Assembly (NCBI GenBank): GCA_934457115.1
Contig: CAKSHI010000010.1
Location: 1-52,858 of the forward strand
DNA from: an uncultured Eubacteriales bacterium
Lineage (GTDB): Bacteria > Bacillota > Clostridia > Oscillospirales > Acutalibacteraceae
Direction of reading: 5' to 3'
Length of the DNA: 52,858 nt
In this document: in pieces, positions 46,135-52,858 of the stretch
Layout of the letters: the number at the start of each line of letters is the position of its first letter
Position numbering within the stretch: the first letter of the stretch is position 1
Translations under genes and position numbers: made by a program
The notes under the pieces: model-generated
The model's input: the letters and a program-made list of their open reading frames with translations, nothing else
Told to the model about the DNA's origin: nothing
Databases searched by the model: none

Positions 46135-48021
46135 ATGAATAAAGAGCAGAAAAAAATGCTGATCAGAATATTGATTACAATAGCTTTGCTGATAGCATTA
46201 CATTTTATTCCGATAACAGGAATTATTCGACTTATGTGTTATTTAATAGCATATTTAGTAATCGGATATGATATTTTAATAGAAGCCGGAAAAGGTATTT
46301 GGGACCGAACAATTTTTGATGAAAACTTTTTAATGGCTGTTGCTACAGTTGGTGCATTTGCACTTGCTATTTATGAAAAAAGCGGCGACTACAATGAAGC
46401 AATCGCAGTAATGCTTTTCTTTCAAATCGGCGAACTCTTCCAAAGCTATGCAGTCGGAAAAAGTCGTAAAAACATTAGTGCCTTGATGGATATCAGGCCT
46501 GACTATGCTAATGTTGAGCGTAACGGCAAACTTGAAAAGGTAAATCCGGACGAGGTTGGAATCGGAAGCATTATCGTAGTTCAGCCCGGTGAGAAGGTTC
46601 CTCTTGACGGTATAATCATTGAGGGTAGTTCGAGTCTTAACACAAGTGCACTTACGGGTGAAAGCTTACCCAGAGATGCAAAAGAAGGCGATGAAATCAT
46701 TAGCGGTTGCATCAATATGACATGTGTATTAAAAATAAAGACAACAAAAGAATTTGGCGAATCTACCGTTTCAAAAATCCTTGAACTTGTTGAAAATTCA
46801 AGTTCAAGAAAGTCAAAATCAGAGAATTTTATTTCAAAGTTTGCAAAAATTTATACGCCAATCGTTTGCTATAGTGCATTAGCCCTTGCAATCTTGCCTC
46901 CTATTGTGAGAATGTTGCTTATGGGTCTGGACGGACAATGGTACATTTGGATTTATAGAGCACTCACATTCCTTGTAATCAGTTGTCCGTGTGCACTTGT
47001 AATCAGTGTCCCGTTGAGCTTCTTTGCAGGAATCGGCGGTGCAAGTAAAGAAGGCATTCTTATAAAAGGCTCTAATTACCTTGAGACCCTATCACAAACA
47101 AAATATGTTGTGTTTGACAAGACAGGTACACTTACACAAGGTGTATTTGAAGTTAATGGCGTTCACCATAACGAAATTGAAAATGCCAAAATTTTAGAAT
47201 ATGCGGCACTTGCAGAATGTGCATCATCGCACCCAATCAGCAAGAGTTTGCAAAGAGCGTATGGCAAAGAAATTGACAGAAGTCGTGTAAGCGATATTGA
47301 AGAAATCAGTGGCCACGGAATCACTGCAATAGTAGACGGTCACAAAATTTCTGCAGGTAACAGCAAGTTAATGACAAAATTTAATATTCCTTATCGCGAA
47401 TGCCATTCTGTAGGAACAATCATTCACATGGCAATCGACGGAGAATATTCAGGACATATTGTAATTTCCGATATTGTAAAGCCACATTCTAAACAAGCAA
47501 TCACTGCATTAAAGAAAGCCGGAGTTGAGAAAACAGTTATGCTTACCGGTGACTCAAAGCGTGTTGCAGATCAGGTTGCGGAATCACTTGGAGTTGATGA
47601 GGTTTATAGTGAACTCCTTCCTGCCGACAAGGTAACAAAGGTTGAAGAGTTACTTCGCATCAAACCAAACAGGTCTAAACTTGCATTTGTTGGTGACGGA
47701 ATCAACGACGCTCCAGTTCTGACAAGAGCAGATATAGGAATCGCCATGGGCGCTATGGGTTCGGATGCAGCTATTGAAGCCGCAGATGTTGTTCTTATGG
47801 ATGACGATCCAATGCACATTTCCAAGGCAATCAAGATTTCTAGAAAGTGTCTTGGAATCGTATATCAAAATATCATATTTGCACTTATTGTAAAATTCAC
47901 ATGCTTAATTCTCGGTGCACTTGGTATTGCAAATATGTGGTTTGCAGTTTTTGCAGATGTAGGTGTTATGGTCATCGCAATTTTAAATGCATTTCGAGCT
48001 TTAAGAGTCAAAAATCTATAA
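46135..48021 (+). CDS. cadA: Zn/Cd/Pb-type P1B ATPase (CadA/ZntA-like)
   Basis: 628 residues. Heavy-metal export ATPase of the inner membrane. Motifs: actuator SALTGESLPR near 198, metal-binding CPC in ISCPCALVISVPL near 287, phosphorylation DKTGTLTQG near 327, SSHPIS near 362, TGDSKR near 470, GDGINDAPV near 522, and Asp in WFAVFADVGV of the last membrane helix, which fits divalent (Zn/Cd) specificity. No N-terminal metal-binding domain. ATG 46135 has AGAGG upstream; the longer frame to 46060 lacks a ribosome site. Intact, unlike the copper genes nearby. Confidence 0.9.
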   Translation: MNKEQKKMLIRILITIALLIALHFIPITGIIRLMCYLIAYLVIGYDILIEAGKGIWDRTIFDENFLMAVATVGAFALAIYEKSGDYNEAIAVMLFFQIGELFQSYAVGKSRKNISALMDIRPDYANVERNGKLEKVNPDEVGIGSIIVVQPGEKVPLDGIIIEGSSSLNTSALTGESLPRDAKEGDEIISGCINMTCVLKIKTTKEFGESTVSKILELVENSSSRKSKSENFISKFAKIYTPIVCYSALALAILPPIVRMLLMGLDGQWYIWIYRALTFLVISCPCALVISVPLSFFAGIGGASKEGILIKGSNYLETLSQTKYVVFDKTGTLTQGVFEVNGVHHNEIENAKILEYAALAECASSHPISKSLQRAYGKEIDRSRVSDIEEISGHGITAIVDGHKISAGNSKLMTKFNIPYRECHSVGTIIHMAIDGEYSGHIVISDIVKPHSKQAITALKKAGVEKTVMLTGDSKRVADQVAESLGVDEVYSELLPADKVTKVEELLRIKPNRSKLAFVGDGINDAPVLTRADIGIAMGAMGSDAAIEAADVVLMDDDPMHISKAIKISRKCLGIVYQNIIFALIVKFTCLILGALGIANMWFAVFADVGVMVIAILNAFRALRVKNL

Positions 48022-48026
48022 TAAAT

Positions 48027-48067
48027 GCTCGCAATCACTCTTGAAAGAGAATGACTGCGGCTTTTTC
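48027..48067 (+). terminator. Terminator after the metal ATPase
   Basis: Imperfect hairpin GC(T)CGCAATCACTCTT against GAGAATGACTGCGGC with loop around GAAA, followed by TTTTTCTT. Confidence 0.55.
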
Positions 48068-48105
48068 TTATGCGTTGTTTCATGAAGTCCACGCCACTAC
48101 GCACT

Positions 48106-48135
48106 CAAAAAAAGAGAGCCCATTAATGAGCTCTC
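48106..48135 (-). terminator. Terminator after the right-hand RCC1 gene
   Basis: Minus-strand hairpin GAGAGCTCAT-TA-ATGGGCTCTC (one G-U pair) followed by seven T. Same element as at 818-846. Confidence 0.85.
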
Positions 48136-48653
48136 CATTTTGTTTAAATTATTAAGTATTTTTAAGTTATTGCGCCTCGGCGAGAGTTGCGGTTACTACG
48201 CCAAAGGTTTGATTTTGTAGGCTTTCAACGCCTGTAACTTTGTCTGACATTCCACTTAGCTTCAAGTAAGCTGTAACGTCCTTTGCTGCGACGGGAAGTT
48301 TTAGTGTGTTATTCTCGACGGCGGTATCGCCAAAGGAAGTTGTAACGAAGCTTCCTTCTACTGCTGTGCCGTTTTCGTCACTTGCGGCATAGGCGTTGTC
48401 AACTGCGAATGACAATGTTACGCTATAAGCTTTACTGGAGTCATTGGTTACGCTTATCTTGTCGGCACCATCTGTACTTGCTTTCCAGAACGGTGTATCG
48501 CCTTTTTGCACCCATGTTTGGGTTGCCGGATCCCACTTAGCGTTGTAGTCGTAGGTTAGGTCGCCCCATGTTATCGTTATGCTGGTTGCGCCTTGGAACT
48601 CGCCCACACCTGTTACGCTGTGGTTTGCAGTTTGGCCTATTGCTGTTAGGGTA
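48107..48653 (-). repeat. Long inverted repeat, right copy (partner 300-846)
   Basis: Reverse complement of 300-846, gap-free, with 217 identical bases (48309-48525). Covers the C-terminal domain and terminator of the RCC1 gene. Confidence 0.85.
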
Positions 48654-49627
48654 TCGCCTGTTGATGGAACAGCTACTTTACCTATATCAACCATCGTTAT
48701 CTTAACAAGCGTTGTTTGGTCTGTGTAGTTATCGTTGCTCAAGCCTAGCTGGCCGCTGGTGTTTTGGCCTGCACCCAAAAGCTCTAGGTCGCCGTTAGTA
48801 TCCGGTCTTAGGATTAGTGTAGCTCTAGCACGATAACCATTTGATACTGATGTCACATTGGTTATTGCCCCATTAGTATCTTGGCCCTGCACAAATTTCG
48901 TCTTATTTTCTGTATCTCCTGTGCCTAGCCTGCCGTTGTCATTATTCCCACACTGCCAGAGAGTTCCTCCTGACCTTATCACTGCTGTGTGACTATCACC
49001 ACAAGCTACAGCTTCTGCATCAGTTATTGCTCCGCTTGCATCTTCGCTCTGCACAAATTTACTAACGTTTGTTGTATCCCCTGTGCCTAGCTGGCCGTAG
49101 CCATTATTCCCACACTGCCAGAGGGCTTTGTTTGCCCTGATCACTGCTGTGAAATTACTACCGCAGGATACCGCTTCCGCATCAGTTATTGCTCCGCTTG
49201 CATCTTCGCTCTGCACAAATTTATTAACATCTGTCGTATCCCCTGTGCCTAGCTGGCCTTTGCTATTAGACCCACACTGCCAGAGGGCTTTGTTTGCCCT
49301 GATCACTGCTGTGTGCCCCCAACCGCAGGCTATATCTATAGCGTCCTTAATTTCGGCGCCCGTATCGTCTACGCAGGGCATAAATGTCGCGGTTTTGACT
49401 AATTCAGAGCTTGTTTTCCCGACACCAAGTTTGCCGTATCCATTAGACCCCGTAGCCCAAACAGAGCCGTCCGCCTTTAGCACTACTGTATGGTCACCTC
49501 CCGTAGCAACCTTAGGGGTGGCGGTGCCCGCCGCCGAGGAGGTGAGCGAAACCATAGGTACTGCCGTAGCACAAAGTGTTAAACTTAAACCGATACTTAA
49601 TAACTTTTTGCTTATACGTCTTTTCAT
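48167..49627 (-). CDS. Secreted RCC1-repeat protein (right copy)
   Basis: 486 residues from MKRRISKKLLSIGLSLTLCA; ATG behind GGAGG. An upstream in-frame start at 49651 would place the ribosome site inside the gene, so it is rejected. Signal peptide of about 33 residues ends near SSAAG. About five RCC1-type repeats (54 residues each, pattern HTAVIRANKALWQCGxNxxGQLGTG) are followed by the shared C-terminal domain. Two central repeats are nearly identical at DNA level, a mark of recent repeat expansion. GC content is higher than in the core genes. Confidence 0.9.
   Translation of the reverse strand: MKRRISKKLLSIGLSLTLCATAVPMVSLTSSAAGTATPKVATGGDHTVVLKADGSVWATGSNGYGKLGVGKTSSELVKTATFMPCVDDTGAEIKDAIDIACGWGHTAVIRANKALWQCGSNSKGQLGTGDTTDVNKFVQSEDASGAITDAEAVSCGSNFTAVIRANKALWQCGNNGYGQLGTGDTTNVSKFVQSEDASGAITDAEAVACGDSHTAVIRSGGTLWQCGNNDNGRLGTGDTENKTKFVQGQDTNGAITNVTSVSNGYRARATLILRPDTNGDLELLGAGQNTSGQLGLSNDNYTDQTTLVKITMVDIGKVAVPSTGDTLTAIGQTANHSVTGVGEFQGATSITITWGDLTYDYNAKWDPATQTWVQKGDTPFWKASTDGADKISVTNDSSKAYSVTLSFAVDNAYAASDENGTAVEGSFVTTSFGDTAVENNTLKLPVAAKDVTAYLKLSGMSDKVTGVESLQNQTFGVVTATLAEAQ
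49021..49344 (-). repeat. 162-bp tandem repeat inside the right RCC1 gene
   Basis: Two adjacent 162-base units (49021-49182 and 49183-49344), encoding 54 residues each. They include identical stretches, for example around CAGTTATTGCTCCGCTTGCA and the region 49108-49149 versus 49270-49311. Length change by whole repeats would keep the frame. Confidence 0.75.
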
Positions 49628-49669
49628 AATTGTAACCTCCTTTAGGTTCAAAAATTTTGTTATATATCA

Positions 49670-49780
49670 CAAGCCGCATTGCCATTGAATCTAAGTCTTA
49701 GCAGTGCGGCTTGATTTGAACAAGTAGTTATATTAGGGCCTTTTGCACTTAATCCTACTTGAGTTCTCCTGCTAAGACTT
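49670..49780 (-). ncRNA. Structured 5' leader RNA of the right RCC1 gene
   Basis: 111 bases. RNA-sense P1 is a perfect 12-bp helix AAGUCUUAGCAG/CUGCUAAGACUU (49780-49769 with 49704-49693). P2 is CAAGUAG/CUACUUG (49761-49755 with 49727-49721). The P2 loop holds GUGCAAAA (GUGC 49748-49745), complementary to GCAC at 49707-49704. CAAGCCGCA (49713-49705) can instead pair with UGCGGCUUG (49678-49670). All elements are kept in the other leader at 43299-43409 while single-stranded parts vary. Confidence 0.6.
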
Positions 49781-49873
49781 TTTTCTATAATACCGATGTT
49801 AATATTAACCTCCTTCCCCAATTTTTGCAGAAAACAAAGAAAATATTACACTTTCCCTTTATTTTCTACTATT

Positions 49874-49902
49874 ATCTTACACCTAGTCCTTATTTTTGTC
49901 AA
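49874..49902 (-). promoter_or_regulatory. Promoter of the right RCC1 gene
   Basis: TTGACA (49902-49897), 17-base spacer, TAAGAT (49879-49874), followed by AATAGTAGAAA. Same layout as the promoter at 43499-43527. Confidence 0.75.
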
Positions 49903-50007
49903 TAGTTTTTTGTAAAAAAATTTTTTAGTCTAAAATCTAAATTTGTAAACTTGCACAATTTTGGGCTGCAACTGCAAAACGAGAGAGAATTTCTACCTTA
50001 ATCCATT

Positions 50008-50051
50008 AAAAAAATACACATACACACTTTGGTATTTGTGTGCATGTGTAT
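50008..50051 (-). terminator. Terminator after the orphan core-binding gene trio
   Basis: Minus-strand 14-bp stem ATACACATGCACAC/GTGTGTATGTGTAT with one G-U pair and a ten-base loop, followed by seven T. It lies about 28 bases after the stop of the last gene. Confidence 0.85.
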
Positions 50052-50078
50052 AGATTTCTTATGTAATTTATAATTGGA

Positions 50079-50837
50079 TTAACGCCATCTACGTCCGGTC
50101 ATCTCCTCGTACAAATCTCCTACATCTTTATAAGAGAGACTTTTACCAATATCTTCATATATGCCATGACTCTCAGTAAAGCGAAAAAACTTTTGTACCG
50201 CATTTAATACTTGTTCTATGTAACTACTTGTAGGTATTATGCCTTTGCTCATTCTGCTTCTAAGATAACCTAATATATCCCTTGATGTAGGTTGAGACGT
50301 TTTTCCATCCAGATACTCAATAAACATTCTTATATCGCGATGATAACGCTCATTTGGTTGTCCACTGAAATTTAAATCAATATATTCATCCCACACTTTT
50401 TTAACCTCATTATCTATCGCATTATATCCTCTAAGAACCTCTGCCCTTTGTTCTCTTACTATATGTTTTACTCCTGCTAAAAGTCGAGCAGCCTGTTCTC
50501 CTCTTACGGCTCCACCAAATCCTTCTAATAAAGTAACAACTTCTCTTGGGGCAACCAATTCTTTATATTCATTCTGGACAGGTTGTTCATCTAAAGACTT
50601 AGAAAGTTCTCGTAAAAGATTAATTCCCTCTTCTTCAGTCAAATCTATTGTTCTCTCATTCTTAGCAGGCATCTGCTCGTTACCCATTTGAAACTGGTTA
50701 TAATCCTGAGAATTTCTACCCATAAGAGCAATCTTACGTATTTCTTCACTTAATCTTGGTGCTTGAAATCCAGCCATGCCTTGATTATTTCTTCTATTCC
50801 CTTCTGCATTTCTTTGAGATTTATTCTCAAATGGCAT
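50079..50837 (-). CDS. Orphan recombinase core-binding (SAM-like) domain protein A
   Basis: 252 residues; ATG 50837 behind GAGGGGG (GTG 50846 is too close to it). N-terminal 30 residues include AEGNRRNNQGMAGFQAP, followed by a polar, probably flexible region to about 100. The C-terminal half has helices VWDEYIDLNF, YHRDIRMFIEYLDG, TSRDILGYLRSRM and QVLNAVQKFFRFTESHGIY, the layout of the N-terminal core-binding domain of phage integrase/Xer enzymes. No Arg-His-Arg-Tyr catalytic domain follows; the protein ends TGRRWR. Probably DNA-binding without cleavage. Paralogue of the next gene. Confidence 0.65.
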   Translation of the reverse strand: MPFENKSQRNAEGNRRNNQGMAGFQAPRLSEEIRKIALMGRNSQDYNQFQMGNEQMPAKNERTIDLTEEEGINLLRELSKSLDEQPVQNEYKELVAPREVVTLLEGFGGAVRGEQAARLLAGVKHIVREQRAEVLRGYNAIDNEVKKVWDEYIDLNFSGQPNERYHRDIRMFIEYLDGKTSQPTSRDILGYLRSRMSKGIIPTSSYIEQVLNAVQKFFRFTESHGIYEDIGKSLSYKDVGDLYEEMTGRRWR

Positions 50838-50930
50838 ATTTCTCACCCCCTCTAAACGGCCTAAATATTTCTATAATAAATTTAAAATTATATATCCTCT
50901 TAATTTAAATAAACTCTATCCCTAAATTAT

Positions 50931-51692
50931 TTACCAAGGTCTTCCAGTTACATCTCTGTACACTCTACGTGCTGTATTTGCATCAAAACCTTCAGTAATA
51001 TCCCCATATATTCCATAGTAAGAAGTAAGTTTAAAAAAATTCCTTACTGCATTTAGTGTCAATATAATTACATCTGATCCAATAAAGTAACCCCTCTTTT
51101 CTTGTTGTAGTAGTAGTTTGTATCTAAGAAAGCCTAAAACATCCTGAGGTGTAGGCTCATCTATCCCTTCCGCTTCTAGATATTCAAAAAACTCTCTCAC
51201 ATAGGTGTGTCCAACTTTTCGTCCCTGATCAGACGCTTGATTTTCCTCGATATAAAGATCCCATAACTTTTGAGCTGCACGATTTAATTTACCATTACCT
51301 CTGCGTGCAGCGATCAATACTCTCTGAAATTTTTGATCTTTAGCATCAATAGCAGCCTCAACATCCTGCCTTAAATCAGCACTATTTACCGATTCACCTT
51401 CAGCCTGCCGCGCATTATTAGCTTTAGGAGCTTGATAAGAATTCGCAAGATTTAGAATATCTTCAGTAATATCATTAGGAGTTCTAATTGTTTTCCTTGC
51501 CCCCATCCAACGTTTCATAACCAGTGCCTTGCGTCCATCATATGCATATGCTTCTGGAATCCTTGCATGATCAAATTTTGGAGGTTCAGCTCTTTGATTA
51601 CGAATTACCGGAGGTTGAAAATTTGCTATACCTTGATTATTGTTTCTATTTCCTTCCACTGGTTTCTTTCCTGGTTTATCCTTATATACCAT
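50931..51692 (-). CDS. Orphan recombinase core-binding (SAM-like) domain protein B
   Basis: 253 residues; ATG 51692 behind AAGGGA (ATG 51701 overlaps that site). The N-terminus has VEGNRNNNQGIANFQPP, matching protein A. A charged linker to about 130 is followed by LWDLYIEEN, THYV-like HTYVREFFEYLEAEG, TPQDVLGFLRYKLL and LTLNAVRNFFKLTSYYGIY, then DVTGRPW at the very end, again like protein A. This is the fold pattern of a tyrosine-recombinase arm without catalytic domain. Function unknown. It lies 93 bases upstream of protein A and probably shares a transcript. Confidence 0.65.
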   Translation of the reverse strand: MVYKDKPGKKPVEGNRNNNQGIANFQPPVIRNQRAEPPKFDHARIPEAYAYDGRKALVMKRWMGARKTIRTPNDITEDILNLANSYQAPKANNARQAEGESVNSADLRQDVEAAIDAKDQKFQRVLIAARRGNGKLNRAAQKLWDLYIEENQASDQGRKVGHTYVREFFEYLEAEGIDEPTPQDVLGFLRYKLLLQQEKRGYFIGSDVIILTLNAVRNFFKLTSYYGIYGDITEGFDANTARRVYRDVTGRPW

Positions 51693-51777
51693 ATTTATCA
51701 TCCCTTAAAAAGTTTAAATGTTTTTACTAGAATATTATATCATAAAGTTTTGATAAATTGCAACAACAGTCATTTTT

Positions 51778-52858
51778 TTAAATTTTTCCCTTACTCTTAA
51801 GCCACATACAAAATTCTCTAATTGCCATTTCTGCTATTTTTGCATAAGTAGGACTCGTCCAATAAAATTCGCTTAGATATGCATTTATACTTTCTTGATT
51901 TAAACTAAGCTCATTATTTTGGAGATAACCTATTAGATGCAATACTTGAGCTCTATATTGAGAGGCCTTTTCACTTCCAAAATTCGCTTCATTAATCCAG
52001 CTGTTGACAAACATTATAATATTTTTAAGCTTTGATGGTTGATTGATAAACTGATTAATCATCTCATTTTCTTGTTCCGGGTCTGTATTTGAAACATGTT
52101 TCAATACGCTTTTGTAATATACACCATCACGAACCGTTCGAATCCGTAAATTTTTACATATATCATAATATATATTGTTCATTTGTGCCCAACTAAAAAA
52201 AGTCATTATAGGCGACATATTGCTCTTAGCAATATTAGCATTTTTATTAAAAAATCTGTTATTATAAAACGACACTATATCATTTTCGCAAGGCAATTTT
52301 ATATTCTCATTTATCATAAATTTTATGAAATTACCAACTCGATACCTATATGCAAAAAATGTAGAACCCCCATTACCAAAAAAATTGCTAAGCCATATAT
52401 TTACAGCATTTACAAGTACATTTTCCAAATACTGTTCCGGACCAATTGCCTTTTTGATGGGATTACGAATTTCCATTGCACCATTTAGCTGAGGTTGAAC
52501 TGTACTATTTAAAGGTGTTGGACCAAACAGGTCTCGCATAACCTTGTCTGTATTTGGGTTACGCCTGACATTAGGTGCAACTTCTTTGTCAGCATTGTTA
52601 GATTGATGATTGATGGAATCTGTGTCATCCGTATTATCCAATAAACAAGAAATTGAATCATCTAAAGAATGAAGTGGAATATTCAATAAACTATCATACG
52701 GTTCAGGACTAGCATCCTTAGTATCTTGCAACGGTGAAAATAAATTAAATGACGATACATTATTTTGAGGTATATTAATCGGAACATTGTTTTGTGGTAT
52801 ATCAACCGGGGCATTGTTTTGAGGCATATTAGCCGGAACATTGTTTTGTGGACGATTC
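51778..52858 (-). CDS. Larger orphan core-binding protein C, 5' end outside window
   Basis: The frame is open to the window end, so the start is not seen; an internal ATG at 52827 lies within a repeat and is unlikely to be the true start. It begins with a Pro-Gln-Asn nonapeptide repeat (PQNNVPINI type), then an acidic low-complexity stretch. Two predicted core-binding-like helical domains follow: one with YRVGNFIKFMINENI and MSPIMTFFSWAQMNNIYYDI, and one with YRAQVLHLIGYLQNN and EMAIREFCMWLKSKGKI at the end. No catalytic Arg/Tyr motifs. Same strand and style as proteins A and B. Confidence 0.6.
   Translation of the reverse strand, partial: NRPQNNVPANMPQNNAPVDIPQNNVPINIPQNNVSSFNLFSPLQDTKDASPEPYDSLLNIPLHSLDDSISCLLDNTDDTDSINHQSNNADKEVAPNVRRNPNTDKVMRDLFGPTPLNSTVQPQLNGAMEIRNPIKKAIGPEQYLENVLVNAVNIWLSNFFGNGGSTFFAYRYRVGNFIKFMINENIKLPCENDIVSFYNNRFFNKNANIAKSNMSPIMTFFSWAQMNNIYYDICKNLRIRTVRDGVYYKSVLKHVSNTDPEQENEMINQFINQPSKLKNIIMFVNSWINEANFGSEKASQYRAQVLHLIGYLQNNELSLNQESINAYLSEFYWTSPTYAKIAEMAIREFCMWLKSKGKI
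52752..52850 (-). repeat. 27-bp tandem repeat encoding PQNNVPxNI
   Basis: Four units with a period of 27 bases (CATT-TTTTG motifs at 52758, 52785, 52812 and 52839) encode the nonapeptides PQNNVPANM, PQNNAPVDI, PQNNVPINI and PQNNVSSFN. The repeat may continue beyond the window. Confidence 0.8.

Noticed and set aside
49021..49344. CRISPR-like direct repeats
   Set aside because: The repeats are 162 bp, adjacent, and in frame within an RCC1 gene; there are no spacers and no cas genes.
49128..49688. 186-codon plus-strand frame opposite the right RCC1 gene
   Set aside because: It mirrors the GC-rich, repeat-bearing RCC1 coding strand, has no ribosome site and crosses the signal peptide and leader of the real gene. 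The same kind of shadow occurs opposite the middle copy (42106-43043).
1..52858. Transposases, IS elements, tRNA or rRNA genes
   Set aside because: None recognised on either strand; the degraded stretch at 45746-46134 might be mobile-element debris but could not be identified.

Overview
The window is a chromosomal segment of a low-GC, Gram-positive, probably endospore-forming bacterium of the class Clostridia. The evidence is the AT-rich composition, strong AGGAGG-type ribosome sites, PolC-type DNA polymerase III, a PASTA-domain Ser/Thr kinase next to its PP2C phosphatase, and the order remA-gmk-rpoZ-priA-def-fmt-rsmB-rlmN-PP2C-prkC-rsgA-(spoVM)-pyrH-frr-uppS-cdsA-dxr-rseP-ispG-polC. A 27-codon spoVM lies in the rsgA-pyrH gap. 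An Oscillospirales-like lineage is likely, but genus cannot be fixed from the sequence alone.

Layout. (1) 1-850: 3' end of a secreted RCC1-repeat protein gene with its terminator. (2) 860-13070: core operon for a matrix regulator, nucleotide metabolism, replication restart, formylmethionine handling, rRNA modification and Ser/Thr phosphorylation, ending with rsgA, a 47-codon membrane peptide and spoVM. (3) 13140-25000: second core operon from pyrH to polC and a permease-like gene. (4) 25020-26960: a DUF6873-like gene, a complete Xer-type tyrosine recombinase with a long palindrome over its promoter, and a two-way terminator that closes the core region. (5) 26990-40960: a minus-strand surface-polysaccharide cluster. 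It holds a complete UDP-L-FucNAc route (CapE, CapF, CapG), a likely partial UDP-diamino-uronic-acid route (6-dehydrogenase, 3-dehydrogenase, aminotransferase), three glycosyltransferases, a Wzy-like polymerase, an ATP-grasp enzyme and a HAD phosphatase. A promoter and a 28-codon leader ORF stand in front. No initiating transferase, flippase or chain-length regulator is in the window. (6) 41400-49910: two complete RCC1-repeat secreted-protein genes (minus strand). Between them are a decayed copper operon (copA, copZ and csoR remnants), a class I fructose-bisphosphate aldolase and an intact Zn/Cd-type P-type ATPase. (7) 50000-52858: three minus-strand genes for proteins resembling the core-binding (SAM-like) domain of tyrosine recombinases without any catalytic domain.

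Most notable points. The two complete RCC1 genes share the same promoter architecture and a 111-nt leader RNA with conserved helices, a possible pseudoknot and a mutually exclusive alternative helix. I could not match it to a known riboswitch class. The RCC1 gene at the window start and the one near 48-49.6 kb carry a long inverted repeat, including 217 identical bases, about 48 kb apart. The trio of orphan recombinase-like DNA-binding proteins, two of which share an unusual N-terminal tag, is the best candidate for an undescribed system. All functional calls rest on reading motifs and gene order; no database search was run.
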